64,000 bases of DNA, from positions 23,650,960 to 23,714,959 of the forward strand of contig NC_092563.1 of NCBI RefSeq assembly GCF_037975245.1. Reading direction: 5' to 3'. Source of the stretch: Apostichopus japonicus (taxonomy: Eukaryota > Echinodermata > Holothuroidea > Aspidochirotida > Stichopodidae). Within the stretch, counting starts at the first letter, position 1; each line of letters starts with the position of its first letter. Of the stretch, positions 24,401 to 37,400 are shown one piece after another. The notes beneath the pieces were generated by a model. That model did no database searches and was not told the origin of the DNA. It saw only the letters and a program-made list of their open reading frames with translations. Position numbers and translations under genes: made by a program.

Positions 24401-25459
24401 AACAGGATGAAAATCAGGCAAACAAAGCTCATATCAACTTATATCGATGTCCCCAGCTGTAGTCCGGGCAATTCAGTGTTTTCTTAGAAGGAGAATGTGT
24501 AAATGAAGGGTTGAATTGCTGAATAATCAAACTACTTTTGAAGTTGAACGGCACAGAGAAGAAAACAAAAACAATTTGGTTCAATTTGAATTTTCCAAAA
24601 AAGGTCAACATTTAACAATTTGGGGATCAAAGGGTACCATACAGTTTGGGAGGGCTAATGTTTATAGTCACCAATGACTGCTACCCTAAACTCTCCCCTC
24701 CCACTGTTTTTTCTTTGAAAGTCTCCATAACTAACTTCATTTCTCATGTTAAAAGACGGAAGATGGAAACCTATTAGAAAATCTCTTCAAAAATTCAGCA
24801 ACTTTACCTGATCTGTAGCCACAAAGAAGATTGTGAAGAGAACAATTTTGGCGATGTGAATTTCCACGAATCGCCAAAGCGCGACGGTGGCAGGGTTGTA
24901 AAGTTTCTTTCCTTGTCGCCACTTGGCTGCGAACCAATTCTTCATCCAGGACTTGCTCTTCTTCTTCGCTGCTGAAATGAAAGCGAAAGAAAAAATTGCA
25001 ACTGGTATTAAACATTCAGAGAATCCAAAATGCAAAAGTCAATAGACCCCAGGTAAAACATATGGACAAATTATCAGTCATTTTACTGATACATAAAGAT
25101 TTAGACGAGATCGAATGATCGCATTTCTTGCGTGATGAGAAATCTGTATGACCTGACTTTTCAAAACATGAATTAACAAGCAGAAGACAATGGAGATACT
25201 TTTAGTATCATCATTTTATTTTGGACTATTTTCATGCACTCATTTTGTCTTTGTAAAGGGTGGACACGAAAATAAATCGTGTGGGCCAGAGAGACATTTT
25301 GTACCCAATCGAGAGGCCAAAGCACTAGACAATAACAGGATCAACCTTATACCTCCATGAAATGAGAACATTACTCTATACAGTAAAAAATCTGAAAATT
25401 CTATATTCGTATTGTCCATCTGTTATATTGAAATATCCGATCATCAGTAGGCCCTGTTA

Positions 25460-25494
<35 letters not shown>

Positions 25495-28400
25495 TAAAAA
25501 TCAAAAAATAATAAGATTGCAGTCGGCTAAAATAAAGACAGTGTCCTTCCTAGATCTAGATACTTTCAAGCATTTGATTGAATTCTCAGCATTTCCGAAT
25601 TGCCCAAACATTTTTTTCTTGCATATATGTATTAATCATATATGAGTAACTTGGAGAACTGACAAACTTTAAAAAGACACTAGATTAGAAAAGCCGAATG
25701 AACGACACCCCTACGGGAGTTTAGTGTTGCGTAGCATCAAGGAACTCACAAAATCAATTCAAAAGCTACTTTGAAGAGTAATGTGTGTTGGCCCCAAATA
25801 TGCTAGAATGTCAAATATTGGTCACACATGCTTCAACAAGAATTATCCACTGCACCCTTCAGACATTTTCACTTCCCACCAAGACGTTTAATTCTCTGAA
25901 TGCAGCTGCAGGAATTTTGACTGCATCGTCCAGATTTACAACAGTACGCCCAACAGTTAAGGAATAACTACATTGGCAAATTCCCATTAAGATTTGTATA
26001 GACCGACAAAACTCTCCTCCTGTTGGTCTTCCAAGCCAATGAATATTCATGACGGAGATACCCCTTAGTCCCGTTGTCTCGCATGAAGACCTTTTGATGA
26101 TCGTTCGGTTAAAGATCATTGGACTCTCTCACACAGTTTACAGCATGCATGTATTAAAAATGTGATATTTATTGCCCATTTTAACTTGGCACCTGTAAGG
26201 AACATTGAGCAACCCGTTCAAGTTAGACTCTGCGCCGTACAGCCAGGCGCGTAGCCAAGGGGGGGGGGGGGAAGGGGGAACCCTTTTAATGGGGAAGGGG
26301 GGAACCTGTTTTAATGATATCACTAGTAATTTCAAGCTTAGATGCAAGTAACAAGGCCTGGGAAATAAGCTTGCACGGTTTCGTGAAAACTTACAACCGG
26401 TTTTTCTCTAGCAAAAAACCGAATCTGGCTCAAAAACCGGTTTTTTTTCCCCTCCTGAATTGCATTGAAAACATCCAAATCTCGATCGCTAAGCTGCGTA
26501 TTTTTGAAGCTTTATCAACAGCGGGTTCAAGTCTGTTCGTTCGCAGTAAATTGTTAAAAATAAGAATAATAAATTCAAGAAACGTTAACGTTTAAGTTGG
26601 AAACATGTGTTCATGAACGTAAACGAAAAACCACCTGAGAGACGCCTTGTCTGATAACTGATAAGAAGAAAGGTTTAAAGGAAAATTACAAAGAAAATAA
26701 AATCCATTAGCGTACAAAGGAGAAGTGTCACAACAGCAACAGCTGTAATTTTCAGCCATGTATGCAACATTTTTACTCCTTTAATATTCCTTGACTCAAG
26801 CCTGACGCCAGGTGTCTCTTGTGAATAATGGACTGTGATTGTTCTAATGTTACTTGTTGCATCTTAGTTGTTAAACTCAACCCCCCCCCCCCGCGATTGT
26901 TCTAAAGTTACTTGTTGCATCTTAGTTGTTAAACTCAGAGCCCCCCCCCGTGATTGTTCTAATGATACTTGTTACATCTTAGTTGTTAAACTCACAGAGC
27001 CCCCCTCCCCTGCGACTGTACATGTCGTATTGTATTGTGGATTGCGCAATGTATCTTTCAAGTTTTAACGTTCATTTTTTGAACACGAACTGTGATCAAT
27101 GTGTTTGAAAAGATTTTCTCCATATCCTCTACTATTTAATTGAAGTTAAATAGTAAGAAGAACACAAAGAGGACAAACACTTTGATTGTAACAATTTATT
27201 TTGAACTGCATCTCGTCATTTGAGTGTGTACTTCTCACAACTACTAACGTTGGCCACCAAGGTCAGTTCAATACTACAAGGTCGCCTAACTGATGCACGC
27301 ATATATGGGCTGCATAGCCTAATGTTAGGCCTAGCTATCCACCCTCAAGCACTGGTTATGGCATGTGCGGATCGTAGCTGACAATGTCGTCTATCAGAAA
27401 AGCTTTCTCTTGTTGCAATTTACTTTCATATTGCAAAAAGAACAGTAAAAAGGAGAAACCAAAGTCAACAAACCTTTTTTTTTTTCAGTTTTTGCAATTC
27501 ACATTTCGGTTTTTTTCGGTTTTCTTAAAATAAAAAATAGTACCGAAATTCGGTCGGAAAAAACCGGTTTCGGTACTAAAACCGGTTTACCGTGCAAGCC
27601 TACTGGGAAATGCTATTTCCAGCATTCTGGGAGGCATTTTCAGCCAAACTTTTCTTGTATGTGTAGCGCCAACTCATTGTGGCGCTATGCTTAGATAGTT
27701 TTTAATGCAGAATCTACGGCACTGATAGTTTGCCTACAGATTCGCCCCTCCCTTGGCAAATCCCTGGCTACGTGCCTGCATACAGCGTAATTACTACTTG
27801 TCCTTATTATTACTAATGTGAAGTTAACACTGTCTGTATGTCTAGAAATAATCTGGAAATTTAGGGCAAACTTAATTACTGATGACCTTTATGTTATACG
27901 TACCCTTATCGGTTGCATCACCGCTGGTTCCTTCATCCCCTTCACCTTGTTCCTCTTCAGCAGCTTCATTGACCCCTTCTTGATCGTCACCGTCTGATTG
28001 CCGTCTGTATAAGATAATCAGGTACCAAAAAAAAAATTCAGAACAGAAGTCTTAGAATTTCCTGACGGAAACTGGTTGCAACTGACACTCCTATTTACGA
28101 GACAGTTCTCATGGCTTGACTGAAATAAGTTCTCAGACTCCCAGGAATCAGACATGACATCTTCTACTTCTTTCTTAAAAAAATAATGAGCAAAAAAAAA
28201 CACTCTTGTTCTGACTTTCATATTTTTATTACCAAGATACAAAGGAGAAAAAAACAAAAATTAAATATATCATTGAGCATGGTAGCTTCACTATACATAC
28301 AAGTGATCTGTGGCATATGGCTCTATTTACACTGTTAGATTCATTTCCTTGGGTGTCAAAGGTAAACCATTCTCTCAGAAAAAGTGGTTTTTGATGCTTC

Positions 28401-31400
28401 AAAATTACAAGTACCAAATGTACTGTAGCAACAAGGGTTCTAGCATCATTGGTTCTATTTAGAATACATCCGGGTTACCATCACAATTTGTGAGCCAATT
28501 GGAAACCCTAATAGTTGCGAATCAATTACAGTTGGCTTTGCCAAAAAAAAAGAAAAGGGAATCAATATTAATAAAACTTTCCCCAAATGCATTGTTTTGT
28601 TAATTTGTTTAAACTTAAAGCAGAAGCCCTATTGCATCAATGGCAAAAATCCATAGCTGGTCCAAAATAAACTACATTGCATAATCCTGAATAGCTGGCC
28701 TAACACAAGTGCATGCACACATCACATAAAATTAGGCTATCTGTACACTAGCATTGTACAGGTAAAGTTAGTTTAATTTAGAGACCCAAGGATCATGAGG
28801 CCTTACAGTAGCTTATTTGAGACCCTATCCATGTTAGATCATTGATGAACACTGGCTTATTTCAAGCCTTCTCTAAAAATAGAGTTGTAGGGCATAACTC
28901 TGGTTTCCATGCCTGCCACAACTTAAATCACTCACTGAGCGATTGATAGTTATGATTAATCAAAATCGCAAAGGATCTACTTTCTACAATATATTTCAGT
29001 CAAGTCGACATAAGACAAAAATTCTCAGACCAATAGATTTCAGAAAAAAATTATATTAACATTTCAAGCTGCCACTTTTTCAGTAAGGTACTGTACTTCC
29101 GCTAAAAGTGTTTGCCTATTACACTGTTTCACTGAAGTGTGTTCCAAAATACAGCTAGGGACAGACAACAATTATTGATCAAATTAGCAATGTTATTTTC
29201 TTCATAAATTTTGTAAAATAAAGGTAAAAAAAAAACTACTACTATAGCAGGGACCATTTATTTACACATGAGATGCTGATCTCCCAATAGACTAAGTATA
29301 ATTAACCTCTTCCAAAGCCACTAACTGGGGATATACACCAAAAGGTCCTGTAATCACTGGGCTGCTGTCACATAAATCATCCCTTCCAAAGAGGAGAAAG
29401 GAGTTGGGGGTAGGTGGGGTGGGGGGGGGGAGAACTGATATACAGGCTGCAACATTATGGAGTTGTTAGAATGGTTACAATGCTACCTTATTTTTTAATT
29501 TGAAAGGATGGTTAAGCATTGAAGGTACTGAATTAAACAGCACATGTTAATAGAAAGCCGGAAAAGAAATTCATTTAATATTAATTAACATAGCTACCTT
29601 CTCTCATTGAGATTAAATGATAGGTGATAGAAGGGATAAAGAGGGTTATATTCTGTTGAAGGTCTATTAATCAAAGGGGTAGGTAATTTAAGGAGCTTTG
29701 AGCAATACTGAATATGGGAATTAGCTTGTTGAATATTCATTAGTTGTATTGTGTAAATACATTACATATGAAGGCATAATTGGTAGAGGAACTAACCCTG
29801 ACATTTCAGCCATTGCGATATCTTCCTTTGGCAACTCACTGTGAAATAATATGGATCAAAACGTGTGTTTCACCTGTCAAAATAAACCTATTCAGTCCGC
29901 CTGTAATATTGGATTTGTAGTTGACCATTTAACAAAAAAAAAAAAAAAATAAGGTGCACCGGCCCCCCTTGTTCATCCAAAGTGTAGATCACTGATCATT
30001 CAAATTTACATCAAAATATAAAAAAATTCAGGAAAATGAAGAGTGCAAGAAAGAAAAGATTTTTCTGTGACTACTAAATTCTGTAGAATGAACGCCAATA
30101 CTTTGTTTTGAATAATTTGTTTTGAAACAACACCTTGGAAGGCAGAAAGGAATGAAAATGACAATTTAAAGTTTCAACTACAGTAATTAAGGCACCGTGT
30201 CAACAAGAAAAGCAAAATCTTGCTCAGCCAGGATGAACTAAAATAAAAAAAATCGGGATTATCTCACGCACAACACAACACAACTCAACACAAAAGATTA
30301 TGTCCTATGCAGCCTTGCCACATTTTATGTTTGACATGGTACCTAAAGGGGATTTAACTTTCCAATTTTTCTTATGCACTTATGGTTACAATAGTAGTAC
30401 CTTGATATGACAGGTCAAAGGTCAGCTGAAACTTATGTGCATGAATCCTAGCTGCAATGCATTGTGATATTCTTATCTTCCTTATAACTTTTACAGGTCT
30501 CAGTGATTTACAATTTGAAATCAATCTGTCTTTCATTGCTTTGTCTTTTAACGTCAAAGCAAATAAAAAATAAGAACTACCGCCATCAACCAAGCAAATG
30601 TGATGTACAGTAACATGGCATCAAGCATTACTCACATACTTCTAAACCAGAAAACAAGAAAACCATACCAAAGACAAATGCTAAAATTTACAGTCTATAA
30701 GTGCAGATAATTAGCTAGATTAGCATGACTCTTTGATAATCAGTGTTAAAACAGACATTAATAGCTCTGAAAACTGCTGGAAGGAAGGGAAGGGAATTAA
30801 GATTTAATCGCTCAAAGATAATGATGCTGGGCGCTAAGAAATCATTGTTGGCAAACTTAAGCTGGTTTGATGTTCAAGATACAAATTTCTCGAAGATTAA
30901 GTTGGAGATAAAGGGGACATTGTACAAGGACACTGAGACATTGGCTATGCTTTTAGTTATCAAAAAGAAAACAAAGAGTCATACAGTACTGGCAAACAGG
31001 GCGTTATCAAATAATCAGAATCCGATAAAAACAACAGTTAGATGGCCAATTGACCAGGCACACTTTCTGATATCCTTCAACAAGTCATAGGCTATGTTTA
31101 GCCATCCAAAATGATAATACAGTTAAAAGGATACTTTAAAAATGAAGTTCAAGGTACGAAACAGGGCAAGGAGTGGATGCCATAAACCTCAGAGTGAACT
31201 TTTCAAGTCAAGGACAAATTTACACTGGAGCCTTTCAAGCGAATGATGCTCATAAATTTAGGAAACAGCCAAAAGGTATTCCCAAAGAATATAGGAAAGA
31301 GGCTCCCTTCCCCCCACCCCCCATCACATCTTCAGATATAACAACTATCACATTATCAATCCTGACCCCCTCCTCCTCCCTCTGGCCCTAACCAGACAGA

Positions 31401-34400
31401 TCCACAATTCCCAAAACCAGTCCTTTACCTAACGGCACAACCAACCTATTCACATGAACCCTCTGTCTGTGTCAGTTTGCTAAAGGTGGAACAATGTTCA
31501 GAACAATGTCCTACAATAGTTCTACAATGTCCTTCAATGGTTCTACATAGGCACAACAATGTCCTACAATACTTCTACAATGTCCTACAATAGTTCTACA
31601 TAGGCACAACAATGTTCTACAATAGTTCTACAATGTCCTACAATAGTTCTACATAGGCAAAACAATGTTCTACATAACTGACGACAGGACAGAGATAATT
31701 CGGACACAGTTGAGTCATATATTATCGGCAAGACCTGTGACAGAGACAAGGAGCAGTCTTGTTGGTGTTAGTATGTTAATCCATTATAATGATATATAAG
31801 ATACATATATACATATATGTCATATAGGCAAAGCTACACTGCTACTAATAGACACTAGCAATGTTAATACTACGGCTCTGATTAGACCCATTACTCTTCC
31901 AGTTAGGATTACCCCACTCTGACTACCGACACATCCATCTACAATTACCCCAACAAGACCCACCCACCCACCCATCCATCCATCCACCCATCCACCCACC
32001 CACCCATCCATCCATCCATCCATCCATCCATCCATCCATCCATCCAGTTCGGGTTTTGTAAACCAATGATGCACGACCAGACAGCTCCGATTAGCTCAAA
32101 CTGACCAATCACTTACTGAAACCTACTAAAGGCCAACATGTCAATGGTAGGATGCCAAGGGAGCATGCAACATCACTGTACTGCAGCCAGGCTGAGTAGG
32201 ATTTCAATTTCTGTGGCCTGCAGCTGCTGCAGTTTTCCTTTTGACACTGTGACTATAAATCTGTGTACATTGACCCTCCAGGGAAAGGGTTAGGTCATCT
32301 CTGTATCTTTGCTCACCTCGACCTTCAAAATATATTCTAGTTTTTCATAGAAGTGCAAAAGGACTAAGTGAAGTTATACTACAGAATCTGTTAAAAAAAA
32401 TTACATTCTCAATGGCAGAAGATTTACAAAAAGAAAAGAAAAGAAATTGCTTCCAAAAAGAAAATTGTGATTCAAAATAAAATTCACAGAGAAGAAGGCC
32501 ATGCAATACTGCAATTGCACCAGTAATTCCAGAAATTAGACCAAAAGAAGATCCCCAAAAGAGCAAAAATTCTCTATAATTCTACTATTAAATTAAAAAT
32601 TCCAAAAGAAAAAGAGCATAGCTCCAGTTTGTGTTCAGAATGAAACGCGAGGAGCGATGACACTTTCCATAGTTACGACACCTGACAAATCAGACAACTA
32701 ATTCATCAAGAGCAAAGTTTTTGTTTATTTTATAATTGTGCAGTTATCTTTCTCTTCTTTGATTGCTTATACAGATCAGAGCATTACTAACAGAAATGTT
32801 GATGAGACTACAGGAATCACCAACGCAAACACACAACAACAAAAAGTGTTTACGTAATGATGTTTTTGTATCTTCACCAGCATTTGGGAATAGTAACTTA
32901 ATAAGGTTTCACAATGAATGCAAACTGAAAACAAACTTCTCAGCTTAAATACCAGAGAGAATTTTTAGTTGAGTAGATTTGATGTGTCTGCTTCCAACTA
33001 TTACAATTAGGCCATCATCATTTAGAAGCCTGTACGATGTATTCAAGTTTCGCTGGCCATCATAACAAAGCGAACTAGCATCACGCTCAGTACAAAAATT
33101 TTTTCAATAAATGGTACAGCGAGGAAAGTCAGACATTTACTACCATCCTCGAGATTAACCAGCATTTTTATGAAACCGAATTTTACAAGTTGGTATACAG
33201 TACTATGATTCTCATTTTCTGGCATCGCATTTAAACACACTGAAAACAATGACCAGTTCTGTGCCACTTGAAAACTGAATAAAATGTTCTTACACTTCTT
33301 AACAAAACAATTATATTCCCATAACTTCATTTTTGTATATGTCAACACGTTACCAAAGATTTACAGTTAGTTTGATTCTACAAAAGTATGTAAACGCAGC
33401 TATGCCATTCTTTTTCCTAATCTCAAGAGTTCACAGGAAAAGTGTGCCGAAAAATAAATCCAAGAGGGAGGGAGGGGGAGGAGATGGGGCGAAGAGGGTG
33501 ATTTCTATTAATATTACACAATATTAAGATTTGCTTTTAAAGGCTTGTATGTACATTGGGAACAAACATGTGGGAAATTTCAAACATTTTAGACATTTTT
33601 AGTCCAAAGAAGCAAAGGAATGGGTTTTTTTTCACTGGTGGGAAAACGAGGCCTGATTTTAAACGGATGAAATCCTGGGCCTATCATCGCCTATCTGCAT
33701 GGTCATAGAACCGGAAATTGAAGGTGCAACAAACGGCCAATGTTTCCAGAAGCCAGAGAGGGATGGTTTTTCACTTTCAATAGCATTCTTACTTACATTG
33801 TAGTGCATATTCAAGTCAATTAAGGAAATTATATTTAATAACCATGCTATCCTCATACAACAGTACTGATTAGGAATGTTATGACATTGAGACAAGTAAA
33901 AAAAAAAGAAAAGTTGCAAAATATTAAGAGTGGTCAGGAATGACTAAATTCTTCTCATAGTAATGGAAATTTATCGATGATTCCAGAATTAAAAAAACTT
34001 GAGGAGGAGAATATCGTGTCAAGCATGTGCTGCTCAGTTGAAATGAGTGAATTATTTGATATAGAGTATAACGATTGGAATGCTGCTATCAATCTTTGGC
34101 TTTAATGAAATAGAATCTGGCAAATGAAAGTTTAACTGAAACAAGAAATGGAGTGAACTGATATGATGAACCAAAGTTAACACAAGACGCTCTCATCGAC
34201 ATTTTCAACGTCTTCTTGTATGTGTCAGTTACTGGGGGGGGGGGGGGATATATCTTAACCTCCCACTTGATCCACAGGTTCCCCAAAAACACCTGTAAAA
34301 CCAGTTGACTTTAATCATTGTGACCTGAAGCACGTGTGAAATCATTGCAAAGCTCTATTAAGGTGCGTATAAATTTCCATATAAATTTCCATATCCTTTT

Positions 34401-37400
34401 CACGTTTGACAACATCTGTGCAACCCACTGAATGCATGACAAGTTGTAAAACCTGCGATTACAACACCCTAACCTGCCTCGGTGATAAAAATTCAAACAC
34501 TTGCTATTAAGTATTTAGTCAAAATGTGGAAACTCCAATGGCATATAATTACAGATCCATAAAACACTAAACCCCCCAAATTAAACATGTTAGAAAAAGC
34601 AAGCTAAAAGGCACTGCCAAGTATGAAACTGCCAAAAAATTAAAAGAAAAGTTAATCTTTAGCGACCAGTATGAAATTAGAAGCTGGTGACTGAAAAATA
34701 ATACTCTTTCCTAACAGAGGCAGTTAAGAAATCTTTCAATGACATTCATCCAGAAATTAGTTGAAAGAATAGAAGGGAGTGATGCGAGCGATAACTTTGC
34801 TGCTGATCAAGGAATAAATTACGAACCCTTGGCGGCCTCCATGGCTTGAACTTGGTGTTTCCTTTAACTGTCGTGGGCTGTACTTTTTAAATTGGAATGA
34901 AAATTGCACGTTACAGAACTGACATTTGAAAGGAAATAAATATGCAAACTGTGTAAAAGACAGTTAGATATCTCCAGGCCACAGGATAGGAAGGGGATAT
35001 GGGGATGCGGGGGGGGGGGGGACGATGACATCAATTTTGGGTTGAGATATGAAGAAACGTTTTGATCGATCATATTTTAAATTACCTTAAAATAAAATAG
35101 TTCAGTTTGACCTTTTTTTCCACAAGTTTTCGAAATATTGCTCTAGTTACCATTATAGCATATTCAATCGACAAGCAATTTGCCCAATTGTTGTGTGTAT
35201 GAATTCACTCTATATTGGAATAACGTTGCTTTTATTCTCATAACGAAAACAGATAACAAGTGCGTCGTTGTCTAGCTCATACCAAGCGCTAATTCAATGT
35301 GGTTATTGCTTTATTGTTATTCAGCGAACAAACAGTTTATAATAACCTTTAATTTCGAATTCCTTAGCCTTTGGACATTTTAATCTGTCCACGCTTTACC
35401 CTCGGTGCTCTCAAAGAGTCTTTCTTTCCAAACTTTTCTCCTATCTGTTTTCTCTTACCAAAATTATCACAACATGAATATTAATAAAATGCATTCACAT
35501 TCAAACATACAAATGCTCTAAAAAACAAACAAAAACTACTACTTCCACTATAAACGATAACGAAACATGCGACGACAGTAGGGTCAAAGGGCATCTTAAC
35601 GTGGCCTGGAGTTATCTTACGGTAATGTGAAGGGGAAGAAAAGAAGGTGGGTGTGAAAGATGGTAAAAGAGCATGACTAAGCAGCAGCAAGCATGCAAGA
35701 CACTGACCTATACCCTGACCTATTCATTTGTGTACGCTTCAGAAACTCCGAGTGGAAGTAGTGAAGCTGCATCATGATTACGACGATGAAGACAACCGGG
35801 ATCAATAGATTGATGAACAGCTCCGCGATGTTGTACTGCTGAAGACCCAGGGATTCCAATCTGTTCGAAAGAAGAAAAAAGATTCAAATTGTTTGTACCG
35901 AATACCATTTTTCTCGATGACGACACACCGTAGCCATTATTAGGTTGCAGATGTAGCAACTGCGCTCGATATCAATTTTCTGATCGATAAACCATTTTCA
36001 GTTTCTGTGTCGAGTAAGAAACACATTTCAAAGGATGTCCACAGCTGCTCGAAAAGTAGGTTATGTTTAACATTTATATCTGTGATTAAGTTTATATTCT
36101 GGAGCCCTTAAACAGATTGAGTGTTGATCTTTGACATTTGCATGATTTCAGGTGAGTAACCAAAGCTGGTACTTTGCTCTCAAACACATGTTGTAAAGAG
36201 AAATCCTCACTACATTAGTGGGTGAAGTGGGTGAGATTCTCACTACATTAGTGGGTGAAGTGGGTGAAATCGTTGAAGACACCTTCACTGAGATATTTAC
36301 ATATGATTTGAATTTGTTGCTACTTGTTGTCACTTGAGAAAAGTGGTGTAACAATGCATGAAATATCCAAAACATATAGATCTTATAATTTAAGAAAATA
36401 TATTAGAATATTAATGCCTCAGTGTCTGCATATTACATATACACATATTTAGTTGCATCAACCAAGACCTCACAAATAATCAACACAACTACTTCGCCGA
36501 GTGAAAAACTATTCATAAAAGTTTTGACGAGGTCACAAAACAACTTTCCCTAAATATCATCGCACATGAACCTTAGCAGGAAGAAAATACAAAACTCTAT
36601 TTTGATTAGTCAATTGACCTCAGTGCCTCAGGCCATTGAGGTACACAAAATCAAGCACAAATAAACTGTACTGAATAAACAAATATAAATTTAATTCCAA
36701 CCATCGCCTCTAGTCAATATAAAATCAATTCACCAGAACAAATGAAATTTCGGAAAACCTTGTTAAGCAAACTTAATAATGTCAGGAAAAGTGGTCTGCA
36801 TCCATTTTGAGCTGTTTAGTTTACTTCCAATCCTTGGTTATGAAGAAATTTTCATATATTAGCCACTTTGCACTATAATTGCCAAGGCAAATAGTTTTCT
36901 GGGGGTGAATACTCATTTAAAAACAAGCTTTGAAGAAAGACCACAATTATGTCACAATAGTAGTAGCCCTGTAGTCAAACTAATATGTAAGGGCACTGAC
37001 TTGGGTAGGAAAACTGGAAAATGTGAATCTATAGCAGGGTGCTATCCAGCTGCAGAATGCAGGTCTAGTTCAACACTGAGGTACCAGTTTGTACCGGTTT
37101 GTACCGGTTTGTACCGGTTTGTACCAGTTTGTACCAGAATAGCATTTTCTCTTTCTGAATCACATAGATTGCTAAAATATTTTCAACACTTTGAAACTTA
37201 CCATTTTTCTGGCCGCAAGTAATTAGTGTCATTCCATTTCACAACAAGTTTGATAAATCACTGCCTTTGCAGATCAAGTTTGATTATTTTAAGTCAGATT
37301 TTGCTTAACTGACTCAATAAATCAATTTATTCAGTAACTGCCAAAACGAAAGAAGATAGTTTGACAAAATTAGGGCTCGTCGTCTCACAATTATTCTTAT

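Larger units (their letters stand above)
26244..27778. mobile_element. Outer hAT-like element, interrupted by a second transposon
   Basis: Left end CAGGCGCGTAGCCAAGG (26244) and right end CCTGGCTACGTGCCTG (to 27778) are near-perfect inverted copies; CAGG-CGTAGCCA ends are common among hAT elements. The flanks CGTACAGC (26236-26243) and CATACAGC (27779-27786) match at 7 of 8 bases. Without the inner insertion only about 290 bp remain, so the outer element was a MITE. Confidence 0.82.
29839..34822 (-). other. PIEZO: PIEZO intron 8 (5.0 kb)
   Basis: Holds an A-run (29934-29949), a 53-bp minisatellite (31492-31680), a (CCAT/CCAC)n tract (31957-32046), a G/A-rich patch (33465-33485) and a G-run (34232-34247). 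A plus-strand ORF of 115 codons at 30743-31090 has no recognisable domain and is not taken as a gene. Confidence 0.65.

Noticed and set aside
30743-31090. 115-codon plus-strand ORF in PIEZO intron 8
   Set aside because: No recognisable domain, no splice context, and composition like surrounding intron; length is within chance for AT-rich DNA of this size.
31820-32074. Minus-strand ORF with repeated Trp-Met-Asp-Gly
   Set aside because: Translation of the (CCAT)n/(CCAC)n microsatellite.
32300-32345. Candidate extra PIEZO micro-exon ending GAG|GTGAGC on the minus strand
   Set aside because: The donor is good, but the nearest acceptors give 20 or about 47 nt, which are out of phase or contain a stop.
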